Positions 7,432 through 14,150 of a stretch of 16,505 nucleotides of DNA are shown here, piece after piece; the stretch's first letter is position 1; each line of letters opens with the position of its first letter. A program made the translations under genes and the position numbers. The DNA lies in assembly GCF_900764565.1 (NCBI RefSeq), contig NZ_CAAFOM010000077.1:1-16505 (forward strand), in the 5' to 3' direction. This stretch comes from an uncultured Catenibacterium sp. GTDB taxonomy: Bacteria > Bacillota_I > Bacilli_A > Erysipelotrichales > Coprobacillaceae. The notes beneath the pieces were generated by a model that did not search any database, was not told the origin of the DNA, and worked only from the letters and a program-made list of their open reading frames with translations.

Positions 7432-9198
7432 CTACTCCTTTTTCAAATCAATTAGTTTTTGGAGAATCTCAGCTTTTGCGCTAGGCGCAAGAACATCCTT
7501 GAACTGCTGCTGTAGTTCCTGTTCGCGAATATTCTTGGTATTTTCTGTAATTCTCGCAATATAATCATCAATTACTTCTTTTTGATAAGGGAGTGGAAGT
7601 GAACACTCCGCAATATCTGTCAATGCATTGACAAGGGTTGAATGAGAACTACCGATCTTATCGATCAGATTCGCTACATCCATTGTCTTATGCGTACGAT
7701 AATAATCTCTAATATAAGCTGCTAATGCACGATATGTATCATTATGCATAAAGCCTGCTTTTGCTTCATAAATATCACTGACCTGACGGTCATTCAACAT
7801 ATAGAATAATAAATTCTTTTCTGCCAAAGTATATTTATCTAAAATAGGACGCTGGTCCTGAATTGTTTCTATACGATTTTGAGAGAATTGTTCGCGATGT
7901 TCAAGAATGGCAGAACTATTGAGAAGCTGTTCTTCAATGATTTCCTTAGGGAAATCAGTGAGTGATGAAAGTTTCGCAATATAATGTCCACGGTCAATTC
8001 TATCTTCTATTTTCGCAATCTTCTCACATGCCTTCACAAGCAACGTTTTGCGATCTTCATAATTGCGTAAATCAAGTCTTGAACATTCAAAAGCCATCAT
8101 GAAATCAATCGGACTTAATGTATCCTTTAAAACAGCATCAAGACCTTCTATACCTTCAGTGGATAAGATTTCATCTGGATCTCGTCCATCAGGTAATAAT
8201 ACAATCTTGACTTCAAAGCCCTGTGATGTAAGTAAATCACTGGATTTCATAGCGGCAGCCTGACCTGCCATATCACCATCTAAGCATAAATGAATTGTAC
8301 GTGTCATACGCTTCAACATTCTCAAATGATCTTTAGTAAGTGCAGTTCCCATTAAGGCAATACAGTTATCATGATGGGCACGATGCATCGCAATGACATC
8401 CATGAACCCTTCATTAATATAGACAAAACCAGCCTGACGCACTGCTTCTTTAGCACGATGGTAATTATAAAGTGTTTTACCTTTGATAAATATATCGGAC
8501 TCTGGTGAGTTCATATATTTAGAATTCTTATCCTGTGCTTTATAGACTCTTCCAGAAAAACCGACGACTTTTCCAAATTCATCATACAGAGGAAACATCA
8601 CACGATCATGGAAACGATCATAATGACGTTCATTCTCTAAGACTAATCCTGATTTGACCTGAGCCACTTCAGTATAGCCTTCCTTATGGAAACGTTCATG
8701 TAAGATGGATTTCTCTGGTGCATACCCAATCCCAAACATCTTAATGAGTTCATCATCAAAGCCACGATGACGTAAATAATCAAGTGCCTGCTTACCTGAC
8801 TGGGTATAGAGATAATACATATAAAGCTTTAATGCGAAAGCGTGCATATCATAAAGAGGCGCAAGCGCCTCATCTACTTTCACAACACGCTTCTCAAGTG
8901 AATAGCCGGACATATCGACATGTCCAAACTCTGCTACTTTCATAACGGCTTCTACGAAAGGAACCTTCAAATATTCCTGAATGAATGTGAAGACATTCCC
9001 TCCGTTGCCGCATACAAAACATTTATAAATCTGTCTTGATTGTGAAATAGATAAAGATGGATGATTATCATCATGGAAAGGACAGATAGCCATATAGTTC
9101 TTACCTTTTTTATGAAGTTCAAGGTACTGGCCCATCACATCAACGATATCTACGCTTTGTCTGATTTCATCAATCTTTTCCTGTGATAATCTTGCCAT
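7432..9198 (-). CDS. dnaG: DNA primase
   Basis: Makes RNA primers at the replication fork. The N-terminal CHC2 zinc-binding domain has C39, H42, C60 and C63. The RNA-polymerase core includes DRFHDRVMFPL (194-204) and FSGR. The TOPRIM domain has INEGFMD (E263) and LDGDMAG with D307 and D309. The C-terminal part, from about 440, is the DnaB-helicase-binding region and is less conserved. The length of 588 residues is normal. The ATG at 9198 follows AGAGGAAG, and the gap to glyQS is 13 bases. It sits between glycyl-tRNA synthetase and rpoD, tying priming, charging and transcription initiation to one transcript. Confidence 0.97.
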   Translation of the reverse strand: MARLSQEKIDEIRQSVDIVDVMGQYLELHKKGKNYMAICPFHDDNHPSLSISQSRQIYKCFVCGNGGNVFTFIQEYLKVPFVEAVMKVAEFGHVDMSGYSLEKRVVKVDEALAPLYDMHAFALKLYMYYLYTQSGKQALDYLRHRGFDDELIKMFGIGYAPEKSILHERFHKEGYTEVAQVKSGLVLENERHYDRFHDRVMFPLYDEFGKVVGFSGRVYKAQDKNSKYMNSPESDIFIKGKTLYNYHRAKEAVRQAGFVYINEGFMDVIAMHRAHHDNCIALMGTALTKDHLRMLKRMTRTIHLCLDGDMAGQAAAMKSSDLLTSQGFEVKIVLLPDGRDPDEILSTEGIEGLDAVLKDTLSPIDFMMAFECSRLDLRNYEDRKTLLVKACEKIAKIEDRIDRGHYIAKLSSLTDFPKEIIEEQLLNSSAILEHREQFSQNRIETIQDQRPILDKYTLAEKNLLFYMLNDRQVSDIYEAKAGFMHNDTYRALAAYIRDYYRTHKTMDVANLIDKIGSSHSTLVNALTDIAECSLPLPYQKEVIDDYIARITENTKNIREQELQQQFKDVLAPSAKAEILQKLIDLKKE

Positions 9199-9211
9199 CT
9201 ATTACTTCCTC

Positions 9212-10588
9212 TTAGTTAAAACGTGTTTTATCTGCGATATAATCTTTTAACTGATCAATTGGTAATCTGATCTGTTCCATAGTATCACGATCTCTTACAG
9301 TAACACTATGATCTTCAGCTGTATCGAAGTCTACAGTGACACATAATGGTGTACCAATTGCATCCTGTCTTCTATATCTCTTACCAATCTGACCTGCCTG
9401 ATCATATTCACAATAGAAGTCTTTCACTAATTCGTTATAAAGTGCCATTGCTTCATCAGACTGTTTCTTAGTAAGTGGTAATACTGCAACCTTCACTGGT
9501 GCTAATGCAGGATGGAAATGCATCACTTTTCTTACATCACCATTTTCAAGTTCCTGTTCTTCGAATGCATCTGCAAGAACTGATAAGAATAAACGGTCAG
9601 CACCTACTGATGGTTCAATAACGTATGGAAGATACTTTTCATGAGTGTCTGGATCTAAGTATTCTAAGTTCTTCTTAGAATATTCCTGATGACGTCCTAA
9701 GTCGTAATCAGTACGATCTGCGATACCCCATAATTCACCCCATCCAAATGGGTATAAGTATTCGATATCTGTTGTTGCTTTAGAGTAGAAAGAAAGTTCT
9801 TTCTGGTCATGGTCTCTGTATCTTAAGTTTTCTTTTTTGATACCTAAATCATATAAGAACTGCATACAGTCATGACGCCATTTTTCAAACCATTCTAAGT
9901 CTTCATTTGGTTTTGTAAAGAATTCAAGTTCCATCTGTTCAAATTCTCTAGTACGGAAAATGAAGTTACCTGGAGTGATTTCGTTACGGAATGATTTACC
10001 AATCTGTCCAATACCAAATGGTAATTTCTTACGTGATGTTCTCTGAACATTCTTGAAGTTGACAAAGATACCCTGAGCAGTTTCTGGTCTTAAGTAGATC
10101 TTGCTCTTTGCATCCTTTACGACACCCATAGATGTTTCAAACATTAATTCGAACTGTCTGATATCTGTGAAATCATGTCCACCACATTCTGGACATGCGA
10201 TGTTATGTTCTCTAATAAAAGTCATCATTTCTTCTGGAGTCCATCCATCTGGATGTAATTCAGGATCATAAGCTTCAATTAATTTATCCGCTCTATGTCT
10301 TGATTTACACTGTTTACAGTCAATAAGTGGGTCATTGAAGTTACCTACATGTCCACTTGCCTGCCAAACTCTTGGATTCATGAAGATTGCAGAATCAATA
10401 CCTACGTTGTAAGGACATTCCTGAACGAATCTCTTCCACCATAAGTTCTTGATGTTGTTCTTTAACTGGACACCCATTGGTCCGTAATCCCATGTATTTG
10501 CGAGTCCATCATAGATTTCTGATCCCTGATAGACAAAACCTTCACCTTTTGCATGTGCAATTAGCTTTTCCATATCTTTTGTAGCCAT
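9212..10588 (-). CDS. glyQS: Glycyl-tRNA synthetase, single-chain (alpha2) type
   Basis: A class II aminoacyl-tRNA synthetase that charges tRNA-Gly. It is the one-gene dimeric form found in eukaryotes, archaea and part of the Bacillota, not the alpha2-beta2 GlyQ+GlyS enzyme of Bacillus and E. coli. Visible parts: N-terminal class II start WDYGPMGVQLKNN (33-45), a zinc site with C91, C94, C132 and C135, RPETAQGIFVNF (167-178), motif 2 FRNEITP and RTREFEQME (200-220), motif 3 EPSVGADRLFL (325-335), and the C-terminal anticodon-binding domain from about 360. The length of 458 residues suits the type. Start ATG 10588 has an ideal AAGGAGG. It is the first gene of the glyQS-dnaG-rpoD-trmK operon. 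No T-box features are seen in its short leader. Confidence 0.97.
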   Translation of the reverse strand: MATKDMEKLIAHAKGEGFVYQGSEIYDGLANTWDYGPMGVQLKNNIKNLWWKRFVQECPYNVGIDSAIFMNPRVWQASGHVGNFNDPLIDCKQCKSRHRADKLIEAYDPELHPDGWTPEEMMTFIREHNIACPECGGHDFTDIRQFELMFETSMGVVKDAKSKIYLRPETAQGIFVNFKNVQRTSRKKLPFGIGQIGKSFRNEITPGNFIFRTREFEQMELEFFTKPNEDLEWFEKWRHDCMQFLYDLGIKKENLRYRDHDQKELSFYSKATTDIEYLYPFGWGELWGIADRTDYDLGRHQEYSKKNLEYLDPDTHEKYLPYVIEPSVGADRLFLSVLADAFEEQELENGDVRKVMHFHPALAPVKVAVLPLTKKQSDEAMALYNELVKDFYCEYDQAGQIGKRYRRQDAIGTPLCVTVDFDTAEDHSVTVRDRDTMEQIRLPIDQLKDYIADKTRFN

Positions 10589-10610
10589 ATTTTCCTCCTT
10601 GAGATAAGAA

Positions 10611-10635
10611 ATGACTTAGGAAAACCCTAAGCCAT
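10611..10635 (-). promoter_or_regulatory. Hairpin in the glyQS leader
   Basis: In the predicted leader, bases 10635-10626 pair with 10620-10611 (ten pairs, one G-U) around a 5-base loop. It is not followed by a T-run but by a mixed sequence and then the Shine-Dalgarno, about 10 bases on. It is therefore more likely a stabilising or regulatory RNA hairpin than a terminator. It lacks the conserved AGGGUGGNACC element of a T-box. Confidence 0.5.
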
Positions 10636-10654
10636 GAACTTTATAGTCCCATTA

Positions 10655-10683
10655 GTTATACCCTTATAGTGTATATTTGTCAA
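10655..10683 (-). promoter_or_regulatory. Sigma-A promoter of glyQS-dnaG-rpoD-trmK
   Basis: On the minus strand a perfect TTGACA (10683-10678) is followed by a 17-base spacer and TATAAC (10660-10655), five of six matches. The start would be near 10648, giving a leader of about 60 bases. It is the best promoter in the window and the expected one for an essential operon. Confidence 0.88.
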
Positions 10684-10701
10684 CCAATCATAAGGGTATA
10701 A
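10656..10701. repeat. 12-base inverted repeat framing the glyQS promoter
   Basis: TTATACCCTTAT (10656-10667) and ATAAGGGTATAA (10690-10701) are exact reverse complements separated by 22 bases. One arm overlaps the -10 and the other lies just upstream of the -35, over the T-run of the preceding terminator. Arm centres are about 34 base pairs apart, near three helical turns. A smaller dyad, TATAC (10657-10661) and GTATA (10671-10675), sits between -35 and -10. An operator is likely; the regulator is unknown. Confidence 0.6.
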
Positions 10702-10727
10702 AAAAGAACCTTTCGATAAGAAAGGTT
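10700..10727 (-). terminator. Terminator after the hydrolase-like gene
   Basis: On the minus strand an 8-pair stem (10727-10720 with 10714-10707) closes a 5-base loop. It is followed by one C and six T (10705-10700). Two bases of the stop codon of the upstream gene are in the stem. It closes the long exporter-ybeY-cdd-era-recO-hydrolase operon. Confidence 0.88.
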
Positions 10728-11649
10728 AAATGTAAGTACGTGCGTTTAGCCAGGAAAGAATGTCTGTATAGACATTGATGCGATCCTTGCCAAATAGTAA
10801 CGCGTGACGTTTGTTGTCATAGATTTTTAATGTGATATCGGACATACCGAGTGTTTTATAGTTATGATAGATCAACTGCGCATCTTTACCTAAACGAGTG
10901 AGAGGATCAAGTGCACCTGATGCAATCCATGTAGATAAGTAAGTCGGTGTTTTCTGATATGTCTCTTCACTATTAGCATGTCTTGAAATCTTATAGATAT
11001 CACTATAGCCTTTGACTGTATAAGAGAAGTTTGTCAATGTATCATGAGAAAATCTATCTACCAATTTTTCATTATCTGTGAGATATGAGAATGGATGATC
11101 TTCATTGAAACGACGAGATAACTTCAAGCGACTTCTTAATGCCAGCTTATTGAGGTGATATCTTTCACCCTTCATAAGCTTAAAGAAGTTAAGACAAAGA
11201 TTCTTATAACGATAGGCTCTCACACCAGATACTGCACCTATCAACAACATGCCCTGGAAGTAATCACCAAAGCGTGCTGCATATTCACGAATCATCTGTG
11301 CGCCAAGGCCTGTGCCAATATAAAAATAAGGTGTATCTGTGTAACGTGCCATCATGACCTTCTGAAGATGGTGCATATCCTTCATCAGATGATCAAGTAC
11401 CTCTGTTTTTCCAAAATAGCCCTGCTCAAAATCAATCAGTGAATGGCCATGTCCGACCATATCACTCACTACGACAACATACCCTTTATCACACATGAAA
11501 TTCGCAAAATGATCATAGTTAGATGCATTCTCATTGAGATCATGCTGTACAAATAAGACAGCCTTAACTCTAATGATCACCTGTGGTTCATAAATGAAAA
11601 AGTGAACATGTGTATGTAGTGTTGATGTATAAGTTTCTTCATGCTTCAT
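10726..11649 (-). CDS. Alpha/beta-hydrolase-fold protein, catalytic Ser replaced by Gly
   Basis: The protein resembles the serine aminopeptidase S33 / lysophospholipase branch of the alpha/beta hydrolases. The DMVGHGHS segment (63-70) matches the usual DxRGHGxS. The acid D248 (SGALDPL) and the histidine H282 (NKRHALL) sit where the family has them. At the nucleophile elbow, however, the usual GHSMG reads GTGLG (112-116), so Gly114 (codon GGC, 11308-11310 on the minus strand) stands where Ser should be. The frame is otherwise intact over 307 residues. It may be a non-catalytic member or use another residue. Neither a signal peptide nor a clear membrane segment is seen. The start follows GGGGAGG, 15 bases after recO, so it is the last gene of the ybeY-era-recO operon. 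Its function is unknown. Confidence 0.8.
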   Translation of the reverse strand: MKHEETYTSTLHTHVHFFIYEPQVIIRVKAVLFVQHDLNENASNYDHFANFMCDKGYVVVVSDMVGHGHSLIDFEQGYFGKTEVLDHLMKDMHHLQKVMMARYTDTPYFYIGTGLGAQMIREYAARFGDYFQGMLLIGAVSGVRAYRYKNLCLNFFKLMKGERYHLNKLALRSRLKLSRRFNEDHPFSYLTDNEKLVDRFSHDTLTNFSYTVKGYSDIYKISRHANSEETYQKTPTYLSTWIASGALDPLTRLGKDAQLIYHNYKTLGMSDITLKIYDNKRHALLFGKDRINVYTDILSWLNARTYI

Positions 11650-11664
11650 ACATCATTCCTCCCC

Positions 11665-12402
11665 TCATATCCATTCCTTCACAAAACGCAACGCATTGAG
11701 ATATATTCCACAATATTCATCAATATAATACTCAAATATGAATAATATCTCTTTAAGTACAGATTGCTCTATCGACAATGTATCAATATGCGCCATAGGT
11801 GTCTTATAAATATGACGAATAGCCTTTAAAGCCTCTATAGACATCTGTACATCCTGTGGTGTTTGATGCTTATGACATACAAAACCACCATCTACAAGTG
11901 AAAAAGAAGTCACAGATGTATGTCCACAATGGACACATCCATCTACTTCTAACTCTATTCCGTTATCTTTCATAATAAAGACAAGAATCAATGCATAAAT
12001 CAATTTATATGAATAACCTGTATCTATTGCCTTAAGTGTATCCACTAAAAATGTATATGTCCCTAAATCTGGTTTATTTTCAGGAACATAACGATAATAA
12101 TATTCCAATAAACATTGGGCTAATATATCTGTTTCTATATGATCCTGAATATGTGTATAGTATTCAATCCCTGTTGCACGTACTAGAGAAGACAAGCCTT
12201 TACGTATATTCAGCTCAAATAAGCTTAACGTAGATGGTGTGACTCCACGGGCATTTTTAGAATTGATTTTTCTAATTCCTTTTCCATAGACAGAGATACG
12301 ACCATAGTCATGTGTATAAATAGAAAGTATCGCATCAGATTCTTTTGAAGGTGTTATCTTAAGTACAACCCCTTCTGTTTTCTCAATATTATGAGTAATC
12401 AT
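11665..12402 (-). CDS. recO: DNA repair protein RecO
   Basis: Recombination mediator that works with RecF and RecR to load RecA on SSB-coated single strands. The N-terminal OB fold shows the family pattern EGVVLKITPSKESDAILSIYT and YGKGIRK. The later part has a zinc-site pattern C156, C159, C176 and H179 (CVHC and CHKH). The length of 245 residues is typical. I start at ATG 12402, giving MITHN, the usual beginning for RecO. An in-frame TTG at 12417 would add five residues, but AAGGAA lies only two bases before it. The ATG lies 14 bases inside the end of era and has no good Shine-Dalgarno at normal distance, which suggests coupling to era translation. The order era-recO is conserved in Bacillota. 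Confidence 0.9.
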   Translation of the reverse strand: MITHNIEKTEGVVLKITPSKESDAILSIYTHDYGRISVYGKGIRKINSKNARGVTPSTLSLFELNIRKGLSSLVRATGIEYYTHIQDHIETDILAQCLLEYYYRYVPENKPDLGTYTFLVDTLKAIDTGYSYKLIYALILVFIMKDNGIELEVDGCVHCGHTSVTSFSLVDGGFVCHKHQTPQDVQMSIEALKAIRHIYKTPMAHIDTLSIEQSVLKEILFIFEYYIDEYCGIYLNALRFVKEWI

Positions 12403-13285
12403 CCTGGTTGTAACCAAATTCCTTCAAATACTGTGCTTTATTACGCCAGTCTTTTTCTACTCTTACAAAGAGTGAAAGTTTAACAGGCACACCTGCAAAA
12501 CGCTTCATGTCGCGTCTTGCCTGGTCTTTGATCTTCTTGATCATTGTACCCTGCTTACCAATAATAATACCTTTCTGACTCTTTCTATTCACAATAATGA
12601 CAGCCATGATATCTATTCCATTTTCATCCTCAATCCATTGTTCAATTTCTATTGCCACATCATGAGGAATTTCATCATGAGTGAAATAAAGAATCTTTTC
12701 ACGGATGAATTCAGCCATAATAAACTGTTCTGGATGGTCTGTAATTGTATCTTCTGGATAAATAGCTGGACCTTCTGGTAAATCCTGTTTGACAGTCTTA
12801 ATTAATTCATCCACATTATCTCCATTAAGTGCACTAATTGGGACGATTTCCTTAAAGTCCATCATCTGATTCCATTCAATCAACTTATCCATTAATTCAT
12901 CTTTTGAAAGAAGATCTACCTTATTTAAGACAAGATAGACAGGACATTCTGCTTTCTTAAGCTTTTCTACAATAAAGCGGTCCCCCTTACCAATACGTTC
13001 ATTGGCAGGTTCAATAAATAAAATGACATCAGTTCCTACAATACTATTTAAAGCTGTTGTATTCATAAATGAACCTAAACCATCCTGTGGCTTATGAATA
13101 CCTGGTGTATCTACAAATACAATCTGTGCTTCATCATCTGTATAAACACCCTGGACTGTATTTCTTGTAGTCTGGGCAGTAGGTGATGTAATCACTAACT
13201 TTGTCTTTAAAATATGATTTAATAAAGTAGACTTTCCTACATTAGGACGTCCTACAATACTTACGAAACCTGATTTATAACTCAT
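12389..13285 (-). CDS. era: GTPase Era
   Basis: Essential GTPase that binds the 3' end of 16S rRNA and checks 30S maturation. The G domain shows G1 GRPNVGKST (12-20), G2 around T40, G3 DTPGIH (59-64), G4 NKVD (121-124) and G5 SAL (151-153). The C-terminal KH domain has the RNA-binding loop GKQG (243-246), followed by KKIKDQARRDM. The length of 298 residues is standard. The start ATG overlaps the cdd stop by four bases (ATGA) and has an AGGAGG just upstream. It is flanked by ybeY and cdd on one side and recO on the other, the usual arrangement; YbeY and Era both act in 16S rRNA maturation. Confidence 0.98.
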   Translation of the reverse strand: MSYKSGFVSIVGRPNVGKSTLLNHILKTKLVITSPTAQTTRNTVQGVYTDDEAQIVFVDTPGIHKPQDGLGSFMNTTALNSIVGTDVILFIEPANERIGKGDRFIVEKLKKAECPVYLVLNKVDLLSKDELMDKLIEWNQMMDFKEIVPISALNGDNVDELIKTVKQDLPEGPAIYPEDTITDHPEQFIMAEFIREKILYFTHDEIPHDVAIEIEQWIEDENGIDIMAVIIVNRKSQKGIIIGKQGTMIKKIKDQARRDMKRFAGVPVKLSLFVRVEKDWRNKAQYLKEFGYNQDDYS

Positions 13286-13677
13286 AAATCCTCCTCACTA
13301 AAACTTCTAGGTAATAATTCATAGATATTTGTCACTTCATAGTGATCTCTTGCCCCTAATACAATAGGTGTATCAGGTTTTAAAAGTTCACTTAATACCT
13401 GACGACATGAACCACAAGGTGAAATCAATGTAGGTCCATCTCCAACAATCGCAAGTGCTTTAATATCCTCTTTACGGTAGCCTTGACAATAAGCCTGAAA
13501 TACTGCATTACGTTCAGCACACATTGTAGAGCCATAAGCAGCATTTTCAATATTGGCACCATAAATCATCTTGCCATCATTGAGTTCACAGCAGGCACCT
13601 ACTTTAAAATGTGAATAAGGTACATAGGCATTCTCTCTTGCTTTAAAAGCTTCATCTACAAGATATTGATAGTCCAT
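13282..13677 (-). CDS. cdd: Cytidine deaminase
   Basis: Pyrimidine-salvage enzyme that converts cytidine and deoxycytidine to uridine and deoxyuridine. It is the small tetrameric zinc type: TMCAERNAVFQA provides C53 and the catalytic E55, and SPCGSCRQVL provides C88 and C91. YVPYSHFKVGA at 18-28 is the conserved N-terminal segment. The length of 131 residues is normal. The start shares one base with the ybeY stop (TAATG), and the stop overlaps era, so all three are coupled. The dgkA gene that often lies between ybeY and cdd in Bacillus is absent. Confidence 0.97.
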   Translation of the reverse strand: MDYQYLVDEAFKARENAYVPYSHFKVGACCELNDGKMIYGANIENAAYGSTMCAERNAVFQAYCQGYRKEDIKALAIVGDGPTLISPCGSCRQVLSELLKPDTPIVLGARDHYEVTNIYELLPRSFSEEDL

Positions 13678-14144
13678 TAGACTCCCTCTCTTTCAATGCT
13701 TAAAGCACCTAGGATTTTATCCTGAAGTCCAAACATTTCTTTTTCCTGTTCATCAGTCATATGATCATAACCAAGTAAATGAAGAATACCATGTGTAAAT
13801 AAGAAACACATTTCTCTTCTTAAAGAATGACCATATTCTTCTGCCTGTTTCTTTGCATGATCCACTGAAATAAAAATATCTCCTAAAGTTCTAGGCATAC
13901 CTTCTACATAAAATTGATCATTGTCTTCCATCGCAAAACTGATAACATCAGTAGAACGATCTATATGACGATATTCTCTATTAATTTCATGTATTCTTTC
14001 ATCATCCACAAGAACACATGATACTTCTACATCATCTCCAATATGGAGTGTCTTTAAAGCCTGTTCAATAATAGCTGTAAAATCCTCTTCATAATTATTT
14101 TCAAAATTATCTACTTCATTATCAAATACAAAATCTATATTCAT
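13677..14144 (-). CDS. ybeY: Endoribonuclease YbeY (rRNA maturation)
   Basis: Single-strand-specific metal-dependent endoribonuclease involved in 16S rRNA 3' processing and 70S ribosome quality control. The zinc motif HGILHLLGYDH gives H118, H122 and H128. The upstream family signature, INREYRHIDRSTDVISF (54-70), is intact. The length of 155 residues is typical. Start ATG 14144 lies six bases after the exporter gene, with AAAGGGTGA overlapping that gene's stop. Its usual upstream neighbour phoH is not here; a C39 ABC exporter takes that place. Confidence 0.96.
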   Translation of the reverse strand: MNIDFVFDNEVDNFENNYEEDFTAIIEQALKTLHIGDDVEVSCVLVDDERIHEINREYRHIDRSTDVISFAMEDNDQFYVEGMPRTLGDIFISVDHAKKQAEEYGHSLRREMCFLFTHGILHLLGYDHMTDEQEKEMFGLQDKILGALSIEREGV

Positions 14145-14150
14145 TTATGA

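Noticed and set aside
10656..10701. The inverted repeat read as a second terminator
   Set aside because: The 22-base spacing and lack of a following T-run on the minus strand make it a poor terminator, and it straddles a near-consensus promoter.
10589..10725. T-box or other riboswitch upstream of glyQS
   Set aside because: The leader after the predicted start is about 60 bases, with no T-box consensus and no terminator/antiterminator pair.
11155..11442. Open frame of 95 codons on the plus strand inside the hydrolase-like gene
   Set aside because: Antisense shadow of a well-supported gene; composition is rich in His, Cys, Ile and Lys with no known motif or ribosome binding site.
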